Shown: positions 34,583 through 44,477 of the stretch, one piece after another
Layout of the letters: each line of letters opens with the position of its first letter
How positions within the stretch are numbered: position 1 is the stretch's first letter
Assembly: GCA_021234155.1 (NCBI GenBank)
Contig: JAJEKV010000059.1
Coordinates: forward strand, 7,169,172 to 7,233,171
Direction of reading: 5' to 3'
Length of the DNA stretch: 64,000 nt
Source of the DNA: Isoetes taiwanensis
Lineage: Eukaryota > Streptophyta > Lycopodiopsida > Isoetales > Isoetaceae
The notes under the pieces: generated by a model
Told to the model about the DNA's origin: nothing
The model's input: only the letters and a program-made list of their open reading frames with translations
The model's database searches: none
Program-made: the position numbers and the translations under genes

Positions 34583-35485
34583 TTAAAGTCCAAGATCTTC
34601 AATGTTCTCAAAGTCGGCATCTTCAATGTGGGTCTGATCTTGTGTTATTTCTTCTCTTGCGGTTTCCTTACATTTTATCAGATCTTCATTGTTGGTCTGA
34701 TCAGTAGCTTCAATGTGTTCAGTATCAGTATGGGGAATCTGTGTTATGTCTTCTTTTGCATGTTCAACCAAGTTTTCAACACCAACAATATCTTTCACCA
34801 ATTGCATGCTTCCCTCAATTGCTACTCTCCATCTTGCAAGTTCTTTCAAGTGGTCAACAGTAAGATTGAGTATGTTGATGTCTACTTCCTTGACCACATC
34901 AACATGAAGCTGCTGGTGCAACCACTTTTGAGGATTCTTTGAATGAAGCCAAGTGTGCAAACATGCTTTAAGGTAGTTGAATACCTTATCATTTTCTTCA
35001 TTGCCAAAGCTCTCAACTATTAAACATGTGTCTGGTGGGGACAAGAAAGTCTTGTACAAAGAGTCATCCACAAGCACAACCTCCCGTCAGACATCATTAA
35101 AAGTCTGGTAAACTTTGACAATTGGCTTCATAAATACAGGTTTGGTTGCATTGCCTGGAAAGATAAAAGGCATTGCCTCACACTCATTCTGACCCCATAT
35201 GAATTTGAATTTAGCAATGTAGTGTGCTGGCAGAATATTGTTAAGGATTTGTATGATGTTGTGCTTCATCATGCTAGACCAAATCCCAACTTCAAATCTT
35301 TCAAAACTCCAATCCAAGAACTCTTGTAAAAAAGGTCTGCAAATAACCACTTTTCCTGCTGTGTAATGCTTCTTGAGCCCTGGTGGAATTTTTAATCTTG
35401 CTCCTTTTTGGAAGGTGTTGACCAAAACTCCATTAATGTCTAAGATGACAAGTTTTTTCTTTTCTAAATCCTCTGCAACATTCAT
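34583..35485 (-). pseudogene. FCP1-like HAD-family phosphatase, one in-frame stop
   Basis: FCP1/SCP-type HAD domains dephosphorylate proteins such as the RNA polymerase II tail. From 35485 it reads KKLVILDINGVLVNT, with the nucleophile Asp at residue 16. The second Asp of the DxD motif is Asn, as in the plant-type DINGLL subfamily. RPFLQEFLDWSFERFEVGIW and SSMMKH follow. Then comes a TGA at 35087-35089, and in the same frame REVVLVDDSLYKTFLSPPD with the acidic DD motif. After the HAD fold, a helical acidic tail (residue content rich in E, D and T) ends ENIEDLGL at 34583. No short intron can remove the TGA. Apart from it the frame is open for about 300 codons. It lies inside the TIR element, convergent with the transposase. 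It could be a captured host gene or an element-encoded factor. Confidence 0.75.
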
Positions 35486-35683
35486 AAGAAAAGAATCTTA
35501 AACATCAACATGACAACAATTAAAGAATTACAGAAATTACAATATTAAAAACAGAAAACAGAATTAAAGAAAAACAATGTTGATTAATTAAAGAAAACCA
35601 AATTACATTCAAACAATGTTCTCAAACAACATAAAACAAGTAAAAACAAGATTTCACATACACCACAATATGTTATGTTCAAA

Positions 35684-36070
35684 CTAACTCAATGACTTGA
35701 TATACTGAGAAACAGAACCTGAACTACCATTTAACATTTTCAAAATAATATCAACTTGATCACCTATTTGCTTTGGTGCTTGAGGTGGCAGCTTCTTTGA
35801 GGGTCTCCCAATCTTCTTTTTGTTCTTTGTTGTTGCTACCTCCATTTCAACCGCCGCTTCACCCCTTATCCTTATCTTTCTCAACAAAGATCTTGAGCAA
35901 CCGCAGCAAGAACGTCATCTTCATTTGCTTGTTCTTCATCACCGCTTACATGAACATCTGGGGGGGGCAGCAGAGAACTTTTCTCCGCAGCTTGCACTCC
36001 TCAACCTGGTCTTTATGCCAATTGCGGGAACCTTTTGCACAAGGTTGTTCATAATATTCTTCCGAACCGC
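35684..36070 (-). pseudogene. AT-hook protein remnant of the TIR element
   Basis: The frame from 35887 encodes TKNKKKIGRPSKKLPPQAPK, an AT-hook (GRP core flanked by Lys), then KQIGDQVDIILKMLNG. In another frame just upstream, DVHVSGDEEQANEDDVLAAV reads as an acidic stretch. The two are separated by one frame change near 35885. AT-hooks bind the minor groove of AT-rich DNA, so this could bind element ends or chromatin. No family is recognised beyond the hook. Confidence 0.5.
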
Positions 36071-36476
36071 TCTCAACAACACGTGAACATTTTATCCTTT
36101 TTTTTTGCTTTGGCCCCTTACTAAAATTTGAATTACGTAACTTTGTCGCTTAGAACACAAATCAATTTAAATGAGATTAAGTTAGTTAAAACACAAATAA
36201 GAAATATCAAAGTCTTTACCTTCCGCAAAGCTTCTACAACTTTCCCCATGGACTTGGTGACACTTGGTGATCGAGAGATACAACATTTTTTGGTGACTCA
36301 AGGTGTGAAGCAATAGGTGCCACAGTGCTTTATTAAATAATAAAGCATGTGAAGCCACGTGTGAAGCCACAGGTGTAACAAGACCTGGAAAACTTATCGG
36401 GTGAAGCAAATGCACTACTAGTGCCTACCTCAAATGCATCGCCTGCCTGAATCGCAAGTCTTCTTCACCGCAACCT

Positions 36477-37620
36477 CTAGACCAAGTTCCACAAAACTTC
36501 CCTAGGAACTTCCTTCAAAACACTGAAGCATGTCTTCTTTTCATACAAAAGCATGCAAAGATGCCAAGTGATAGACATGTTCACATGGTAATGCCATACT
36601 AATTTATATTTTGGATTGAAGACCAATCCACATGCAAAGACATGCATCTTCCATGAAACCAGCAACCCTTTTCATAGTTATGATAGACATTTTTGATATA
36701 TCTGAGTCCATCAATTGTCTACCAGCTTCTAAATATTTCCTGCTTTCCTGTAATCTGAATTCCAGTGAAGTTTTTAATCTTTCCTTCTTTTCCTTCTCCT
36801 GTAATGCTTCAACACTAACCTTTGGAAGGCAAGCCTCCAGTTTAGAGCAAAAATATATTTCACCACTTATTTTTGCCTTTAACTCTTCAATCTGCTTTGG
36901 TCTCCATCATTCTTATGCGCTTTGGCATTCAAAGGCATAACTCATTCTCCATTCTTGCTATCTCGTTCCTTCCAAGCTCAATCATCCTCTCTTCCCTTGC
37001 TAAAGAGTTCTTATCTACCTCAATGGTACTAATTATTTTTACGGTCGGTTATACAGCTTGTCTAAATCTGTTTCCAACTTACTAACCTCCTCTTCAATCA
37101 AAGAAATGTTGAAACTTAAATTGGAAACAGAAAACTCAGAAGACTGACCTGCTTTCCCCTTAAATTCAAGTTGAGGTGTTGATCTGCCTGAAGCTACAGG
37201 TGTACTTTGGCATGAAGGAACTGTAGTTTTGATCCTTTTAACATCTTCTTTTTTAACATCAATGTCATCCCTTTTTCTCCTGGACCAAACATTAACCTGT
37301 TTCTTGTAAGCATCCCAATCAACCCTATGAGCCTCAGGGTTATGCTCTGCCTGGACTACTGATTTTCCCATGCAAATGATAATGCTACTAGCTTCCTCAA
37401 TTCATTATTCGGGACACCTCCATCTCCATACAAGAAATCGATCAAGCCATCCAATTTTCGCTTCAAATAAGGGCGAACAAAGTAGATTTTGATTTTGCAC
37501 GAAACCATTGGCTCGGACCAAACACCATTCGGTCATCGTAGTAACATTTTCCGCCACCATTTCAGCTTTTCTTTGTGGGATGATTCCTTCACCAGCCATG
37601 AGAAAAGAAGATAGTTTAAA
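36477..37620 (-). pseudogene. Coiled-coil protein remnant of the TIR element
   Basis: Minus-strand pieces in order: MVAENVTTMTEWCLVRANGF; LDGLIDFLYGDGGVPNNELR; WDAYKKQVNVWSRRKRDDID (from 37371, ending near 37039 with SLIEEEVSKLETDLDKLYN); NSLAREERMIELGRNEIARM; and QIEELKAKISGEIYFCSKLE with SVEALQEKEKKERLKTSLEF and RLQESRKYLEAGRQLMDSD. Heptad-like patterns suggest coiled coils. Each piece is in a different frame or separated by short gaps, consistent with introns plus decay. No known family. It may be one gene together with the AT-hook piece downstream. Confidence 0.45.
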
Positions 37621-37902
37621 AAAAAGTAGCAAGAAACAAAGAGGTCGGAGCAAGCGCCTTGAAGAGGATGATTCAATTTGTAAAATGCCGGAATCGAAGT
37701 GCAATCGAGGAGCAAATTGGCCTGTACAATTCAATTAGTAACAATGGGCGCGAATACTTACACCTCTGACAATCAAAATCATTGTTCGCCGAAAAGGCGC
37801 GGAAATCGAAAAGGTGCGTCCGGGCACTGCTTAGCGTGCTTTCTCCGCTTCCGCTTCTCGCGCTTTTTTGTACCCCAATATCTAACCTAGACCCACTTAT
37901 AC

Positions 37903-38283
37903 CTAACATGGTGAAGACACAGCGCTGCTGGTGGCTTCTGGGCTATATACATCAACTCCAGAAACTCTGCCTGGAGAGTCTTGAACGAGAGAGGGATCAT
38001 GCTGCTGGATGACCAAAATAGAAGCAGTAATGCCAAGTATCCAAGAAAGGAGATCCCCATTTGGACCCAACTCAGAGCAATCAGTATGCCTACTTAGGCG
38101 AGCAACCAAAGGACTAATAGATCTTCTATCCCGTCCAACCAGAATCAAATTAAACCTGTTTTTCATAGCCAACCCAAGCACTACCTCCTTGGGGTCATTA
38201 AGATCATCAATCACAATTTTCGCTCTCGTTTAAGAGGCATCTGAAGAATTCAAGTCTCCTAAGAATGCCTTTAGTTCCTCCAT
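37903..38283 (-). pseudogene. CHX-type cation/H+ antiporter, C-terminal fragment
   Basis: CHX proteins are plant CPA2 cation/proton antiporters of endomembranes. This piece reads MEELKAFLGDLNSSDAS, an in-frame TAA, then VLGLAMKNRFNLILVGRDRR, HTDCSELGPNGDLLS and GITASILVIQQHDPS, ending at TAG 37903-37905. The ECPELGP and ASVLVVQQ equivalents are hallmarks of the cytosolic C-terminus. The membrane domain was not found upstream on this strand. The stop lies 7-8 bp from the right TIR of the inner element, so that insertion may have cut or capped the gene. Confidence 0.7.
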
Positions 38284-39345
38284 CAGTATATTCGTGGGGG
38301 CTCCACAGCCTCTCTGCAAAATTTAAAAAATCAGATGCAGTTTATATTTTAGAAGGACGAAAAGTAGATGTAGTCTTTGAATAAAATTGCGAGAAGAAAT
38401 ACTGCCCGAGGCTATATGTCGCTTGCATCCACAGTCTCCCCCCACATGTACACCTCACCTCCAAGAACCGGCTCTTGCTCTTCTATGGAACTAATGTGGG
38501 TGAAGTGGCTCATTCATATAAAACTTCTCCCAAGGAACGCCCGGATGGTCCGGATACCAAACATCTTGATCATCGATAATGCATCCGACTCCGCCTCCAC
38601 CACCTTGAAAGCATACACCATTTCAATCCTCGGTATTTCATACGCTTATATCCGAATAATAAAACATTCTTCCGAAGAATGAAGGTACTTTCTCAGTGTA
38701 AGAATTACCAGAATTACCAGTTATGAACAATTGTTTGATAGTTAAATTCTTTCCCAAAAGTGTCAAATGTCTCTTCCCTGAGAAAACAGATATGAAAAAC
38801 ATTGTTGGGTATATGTTTATTTTCGTTAGCTCAATAATTTCGCTTTCAGACTTTCTTCCTCGATTATTTCTAAAAGGAAAAGCTAAAATTGTCTATTCCT
38901 TTGTCATTTTCTAGTAATTGTTAATGGGAGTACATTATAATATCCATTTTAGAATCAAAATTTTACTTTACCAAGATAAAGACAAGAAAGCCAACAGCGG
39001 AGAGATATCTTTGGAGTCTGTGAATAGAGCAGAAAGCAAGCTATATTTCTGAGTAGTGATCAAGATTAGCAGGCCCGTCAAGAACCCAATGTTTCTTTTA
39101 TAGAAGACTCTTGTATTGTTGATGATGACTTGAGATAGCCCATGTTTAAAAACAAAATTGATGAGACGTTGATTTTTTTTCGGAGCCCCAAAAATTAGGG
39201 GCATTTTGAAATTCTTTGAAATACAAGGGCAGTTTACAAATACATGTAATTATAGGGGCACGTTTATAAGTTTTCCTATGTTTAAAGCTCCTTTTTAAGA
39301 TTCAACTTGTTTTTGTTGATTTTGCATAAGTTCTTGTTCTCCTTT
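38284..39345. other. Mostly non-coding inside the CACTA block
   Basis: Minus-strand sequence near 38420-38680 contains open stretches (VVEAESDALSMIKMFGIRTI) that could be further pieces of a captured gene, but no family is recognised. The rest is AT-rich. Confidence 0.25.
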
Positions 39346-39352
39346 TTGAATA

Positions 39353-39560
39353 GGTTAGCGAAGATGAAGAACAGAATGAGCTCGATAACGATCCGTCTCC
39401 TACTAAGGACGATAATGACGATAATTTGGAATGGAAAAAATGCATGATAGAAAGTGTTTTAAACCCAAGCTGTTGGAGTTATTTTGACTCTAAATGCAGA
39501 ATGATCTCCCTTTGGAACATAAGAGTAATGTTCTTTATTTTGTCAAGTAACTTGATCATG
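39353..39560 (+). other. Acidic exon-like stretch
   Basis: Reads VSEDEEQNELDNDPSPTKDD and NDDNLEWKKC, then hydrophobic sequence. A splice acceptor-like TAG/G precedes it. No family is recognised. It could be an exon of the CACTA element or of a captured gene. Confidence 0.25.
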
Positions 39561-39699
39561 ATTAAGCTTCTAATCATTATTGATGCAATTACTTTTTTTT
39601 TTTTTTTTTACTTTTTCTTCTTTTGTTCATTATGCATGATTCAACCATTATATGAACACAAAAAATGCTTCTAAAATATAAATTTGTCCAGGAAAAAAC

Positions 39700-40600
39700 A
39701 TCTACTGTAAAGTGACAGAAATTGAAGATAGAATTGCCATAAAGATGACCTGTGATTTGGACACAAATATGACGATGGTATATGTGCCCATAAAATTGAC
39801 ATGTAGATGTTACAAAAAGACCTAAATATGACACAATTTCGTTACTCTAATTTTACAAAAAGGAACCTAGTTTATCATAACTATATAACTAAAGGTCACA
39901 ATCATGTTGTAAAATTAAATTAGGCTCGTTTATAAATTGCATACTGAAAGATATAAAAGACGTTATAAGAGAGTTACAAATATGACGTAAAGGATGTCAA
40001 CTTATGCAAGATAAGGATGCCAATATGGTGTGTAACAATTTAGTTGCAAAGTTGAGAACAGGATGTCAACTTATGCAAGATAAGGATGCCAATATGGTGT
40101 GTAACAATTTAGTTGCAAAGTTGAGACTAATATGATAGAAAATGTGATGCAATGACTGAATAACTTGGATATAATCTCGACAAAAACATGTCGTGCAATT
40201 GCCACAAATGTAGTGATTGTGTCGAGACTAATATGATAGAAAAAATGACGCAATTAATGACTGACTTGGATATAAACTCGACACAAACATAGCATGCAAT
40301 TGCCACAAATGTAGTCATTGTGTCGAGACTAATATGATAGAAATTATGACACAATTATTGAATAACTTGGATATAAGCTCGACACAAACATGCCATATAG
40401 TTGCCACAAATGTAGCTATTATGTCATTTTTGCGTTATGTAGACATGACGCAATTCTTGACGCAAAAGTTGACGCCCATGCGACATCAAAGTATAGAACT
40501 TTTAGCGTCAATTTCGTGACATTTGGTGGGGCTTTGAGAATACACATAGCGTCGCTTTGTTTGACGCTATAATCGACGGAAAACACCCTATTCTGTTGTA
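39700..40600. repeat. CACTA right subterminal zone with tandem repeats
   Basis: A 70-76 bp unit (GGATGTCAACTTATGCAAGA ...) is duplicated at about 39987-40055 and 40062-40127. Then three units of about 101 bp start with GAGACTAATATGATAGAA near 40124, 40225 and 40326. TGACGCA and GCGTCAA words crowd 40430-40570. It mirrors the zone at 27545-28090. Confidence 0.7.
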
Positions 40601-40739
40601 GTGGGCAAGCATCGTGGTCTGGGACGAAACGAGGATGACACATACACAGGCATTTACTGCTGTCGATAGGGATTTACGCGAGATATGCTAAGATGAATGG
40701 CGCTATTTTGGGGACCGGCAATTTTCGACAATAGATTTC

Positions 40740-42508
40740 GTGGCGTTCCACATATTTATACGCATATTTAAGTATAAATACGTGACACGTCACTATGAAT
40801 AATTAATGGCACATTAATTATTCATAAGCTAAGGTTAGCTATGTTAATAATTAAATTATAAAGGTGGAAACCTAACCAAAACCCTAATTGAATTTAGGGC
40901 TTATCCTAATATTAAAAAAGGGCTAAAATAACAAATTAGCTAATATTAACCAATGTAGAGCATGCCACACCGGCCCAAATCGATTGGGCAAGGTAGGGTT
41001 TCCATTTTGGACACCCAAATTAGGGCTTTGTGCCCCAATTCGAATTGGGAGCAATTGGGGATGGAGGAGGAGGAGCGGCAGCGAGCCCTTGAGTTAGTCG
41101 AGATGGAGCAGCCCAAGACCCGATTTGATGGTTAGTCATGGGGTTACTATGTTGATTTATAGCATAGCGCCTCTCGTGGTGTGTTCTCTCTCATTTGTTT
41201 TTCTTTGTGGTTTTACATTAGGCTAACCCTTGATTGATATGGTGAGTATTCTTTATCTCTAGTCTCAGACGTGCTTTGGTTGATGGTTTAGTAGTTCTTT
41301 GCTTAGTTAGCACTCGAGAGATGGGGGATTAGGGGGGGTAGAGACCTCTGAGCCCATGTATTGTAGTATGCTCCTAGATAGAGCCCTATATTATTCCCAT
41401 TAGATGCGGCTTTGTGCACAAGAGCCCACCGAGTCGTGGATGCTATGGAGTGACTTAGCACCAAACAAGGGACCACCGTGGTGGTGAAGTGGGGGTGGGG
41501 TCTTGCACGAACATAAAAGGCTCCCCGAGACTCCTACAAGTGGACTAGGCCTAATAGCAGGGGCCCCGCTGAGCTAGGCGCGATCCGTGGCGGGTATAAC
41601 CGACACTCCACCGGTGTAGTTGGTGTGACCCATGGGGCACCTTTGCACTTTGAGTAGATTTAGGGCGCAGTAAGTCTGCACGGATGCGGGAATGCTGATG
41701 CGGCACGTATTCTCTAGTCCACCCATGGAACCACCGGGTGGATCCCGGAAGGGGACGCTTCCCCGACCTGCCTCATCGACGGGACTTCATGAACCCCCGA
41801 GTAGGCTCCAAGGGTGATACCTTGAGTCTGGGTGATCCGGAAGGCTATAGTGATGCCATAGCATGATTGGACTCATCGCAAAAGTGTGCATGGGAGGGGC
41901 GGATGGAGTGGACAACCCTAGCCGATGTTCTATGCCCCTAACGCCAGTTATACCCTCCGTCTGGCGATCTCTTTGAGGTCGAGCCGTCAGTCCATCCTCA
42001 TCGGAGTCCCGAACCGGGTAGAACCCGGGGTTTGGGGTGTTTTCTTAGGTTTAGATGCATATTCTTTTGTCGTTGGTACTTGATGGATGTGCCACCCTTC
42101 GTGGTGGTTATTTATATATGATTTATGATGTGTGCTAACATGTATTCACGCTTCAAGCGGCGTAGGAGCCCCATTGAAGGCGTGGGCGAATTTTTCGTGT
42201 CCTTCTTTGGGGCATCATATTATAGATGGCCCGAAATAGGCGGAGGGCCCTGCTCATGGTGAAGTTGGTCGCCATGGGAGGGAAAGTCCCCGCATGTATA
42301 CGTCAGGAGGGTCGATATGTTCGTGGGAATTAGGTTCAGATAACGTCCGAGGGTTGAATTAGGGTTTTGGTTAGGTTTCCACCTTTTATAATTTAATTAT
42401 TAACATAGCTAACCTTAGCTTATGAATAATTAATGTGCCATTAATTATTCATAGTGACGGTCACGTATTTATACTTAAATATGCGATTATAAATATGTGG
42501 AACGCCAC
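40740..42508. mobile_element. 1.77-kb non-autonomous element with ~150-bp TIRs
   Basis: Left arm 40740-40890 starts GTGGCGTTCCACATATTT. The right arm 42357-42508 is its inverse, ending AAATATGTGGAACGCCAC. The arms are AT-rich and close to 90% alike by eye, including TTAATTATTCATAAGCTAAG and CCTAACCAAAACCCTAATT. The interior (41040-42340) is GC-rich, without a long reading frame, and contains ordered-looking short motifs. Long TIRs suggest a Mutator-like element, but no 9-bp target duplication is seen. Confidence 0.7.
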
Positions 42509-42850
42509 ATTCTCCCCACCTTTAAAAATGATGATGTCCTCGGCATCAAGATTACTCTTGTTGGGGCAACACATCATACATTGGAAGGAAGTCCCCCCTC
42601 CTTAAAGAGATAGCGTGGGATTATAAGTCACACAGACGTTGTTATGTTCAAAGTGATCGAAGAGCTAAAAACCCCATTTGAAGCTATCAAAAAAAGGTCA
42701 AAGGAAAACATCTTCACCGTGCAATTTTGAGGGATCCGCCTATGAAGATTCGGCTAGTTAAAAGCTTGAATGAAAGCCTGAGTATGAGCAATAACAAAAC
42801 TCAAAACTCAAAAACAGATTTGCTTACGTCTAATCTAAGCAAGTAATGTG

Positions 42851-42965
42851 CACCTGGATTAAGAAAGAGCAGTTTCTACCGGAAAGCTCGACAACAACAT
42901 TTCTCGATCCGAGAAATCGCAAGGAGCAATTCGCTGGAGTTCCAGCGACCATGGCAAAGCTCTGA
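42851..42965 (+). repeat. Dispersed repeat, copy a
   Basis: TGCACCTGGATT ... CAGTTTCT ... GGAGTTCCAGC matches 54659-54784 along about 120 bp with scattered differences. Unknown class. Confidence 0.6.
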
Positions 42966-43234
42966 TTTCGGCGCCTCTACCTAACCGGAACTGATGCAAG
43001 GCATGATCGTGGAAAACACGATAGGGAAAAGGGCTTTTTAGGGTTAGAATTCACACAAACCATCCGATCTAAGCCACGAATAATCTCAGCCGTCCAATTT
43101 AGGGCGACATTCACAACAGACATTCACTATAATTTTATAATATAGGAGGATTGTATGACAAGGCCATCTTAATCAAAAGAATGAAAATATACTGAGGATC
43201 GACAATAAGGTCCTCCTAAGGTTACAGGGACATC

Positions 43235-43753
43235 TCCATCATAGAGCATAGACACCATCATTGCATAAGGCGAAGATGCTACTATGGACTTCCCAATCGA
43301 ATTCATGAACCACTTGATCCCTTCTAGCATGCTACTGCATAAGATGCACATCAAGGATGCTGCCATCATCATCCTACTTAGAAACATGAATCCGAAGTCT
43401 GGTCTCTGCAAAGATAATCATATGCACCTATAAAGGAACAAGGGTTCTCTTACTAAGGAAAACTTGGAGCCATCAGATAGCGACCTCCTCCCCTTCAAGA
43501 GAAGGCAGTTTCCCATGCAACTCGCATTCTCGATGACCATAAACAAGTCACGAGACCAGTTCATAACCTCCATTGGCATCTACTTATCAACGTCAGCCTT
43601 CACCCATGGCCAGCTTTATGTCATATTCTCAAGGTGCACCACACAACACAGAGTGAAGGTCTATACTGAAGATACCTCAAGACAAGGAGCACTAGTAAAA
43701 AACAAAATCTATGTGGTAGTTCCTTGGAGACCTCTGTATTCAATTCTCTAGTG
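43235..43753 (+). pseudogene. Helitron Pif1-like helicase, C-terminal fragment
   Basis: Part 1 reads DFPIEFMNHLIPSSM and HIKDAAIIILLRNMNPKSGL (family 'KVGAPIMLLRNLNPKSGLCNGTR'). Part 2, in another frame, reads DLLPFKRRQFPMQLAFSMTI, then NKSRDQ, GIYLSTSAFTHGQLYVIFSR (helicase motifs V-VI, where SR is conserved) and ends at TAG. Stops and a short gap between the parts show it is dead. It may be the missing 3' portion of a Helitron like the remnant at 27.1 kb. Confidence 0.85.
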
Positions 43754-44470
43754 GGTCCAAAGCACATGTAATGCCTCGTTTGGAGCTACATCAAGTTTCT
43801 GATGCCTAAAAATCATTAACATACAAAAATAACTGGGAATCAATAATTGGGTGCTAGCTCTAAAAGCTTCTCAATAATATCTATAGTAGATAAGAGAAAA
43901 TGAGATAAGAATTTTTTAACTTCTACCTAGAGTGACCTGTTCATATAGAGCACCTATGGCATGCACCTTCTACATCAATATCAGTTCCAGATAAACAGAG
44001 AAATAACACTGCCTACTATGTGGGATTTTGAAGATATTAGCTTCTTCTATGCAGTTATTCCTTGGCGACCTCTATGTTCATGTCTCTTGGAAGTCAAAAG
44101 CACTGCAAGAACATAATTCCCTTCCATAGACTTTCTAAATGCTTGAAAATGACAGAATTGCAGGAATACTTGGAATCAATCCTCAAATGTTGGCTCTAGA
44201 AACTTGCCAATGATATATATAAGGAACTCATATAAGCAATAGAATCTAAAATGTAAATTTGTTTAGAACCAAAACAGTTTTTCCTCAGAGAAAAGAACTA
44301 AGCAGTGCACAGAGTGATCAATTCACATCTTCTACATCAATATGGCTTGCAGGCATAATAACTTTAATGCCTCGCCTTTTTCTCGGAACTACATGGACCA
44401 TTTGGTGCAACCATGTTAGAAAAAGATTCACCTCTTGCTGGAAGAAATAATGCTTCCTAGATACAAAAGA
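43754..44470. other. Non-coding flank of Helitron and LINE remnants
   Basis: Contains reiterated pieces such as ACCTCTGTATTCAATTCTCT / GACCTCTATGTTCATGTCTC near 43730 and 44070, suggesting an old duplication of about 330 bp. No coding signal. Confidence 0.35.
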
Positions 44471-44477
44471 AAGAAAA

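Larger units (their letters stand above)
30839..37895. mobile_element. 7.06-kb TIR element carrying transposase-like and accessory genes
   Basis: Both ends begin TGGGTCTARGTTAGATAT and continue TGGGGTACAAAA (30839-30868, and inverted at 37866-37895). The next bases are GC-rich with a shared CCGGACGCAC word. Inside, plus-strand remnants (31132-34118) encode a putative DDE-like transposase. Minus-strand remnants encode an FCP1-like phosphatase, an AT-hook protein and a coiled-coil protein. The two halves converge near 34.1-34.6 kb. No clean target-site duplication is visible, so the superfamily is undecided. It lies inside the putative CACTA element, with its right end 7-8 bp from the stop codon of a CHX fragment. 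Confidence 0.7.
27531..40603. mobile_element. CACTA-type transposon, putative 13.1-kb composite
   Basis: The left end reads CACTACAAGAGGATAGGGT. The right end, on the other strand, reads CACTACAACAGAATAGGGT. Both are followed inward by TTTGCGTCAAA-like words. Subterminal zones at both ends are dense in TGTGTCA/GCGTCAA in both orientations, as in En/Spm (CACTA) elements. No tnp2-like transposase was recognised inside, so it would be non-autonomous. The 3-bp flanks (AGG left, GGC right) do not match as a target duplication, so the ends could belong to two relatives. Confidence 0.55.

Noticed and set aside
34574-34942. 122-codon plus-strand frame
   Set aside because: Antisense shadow of the acidic tail of the FCP1-like gene.
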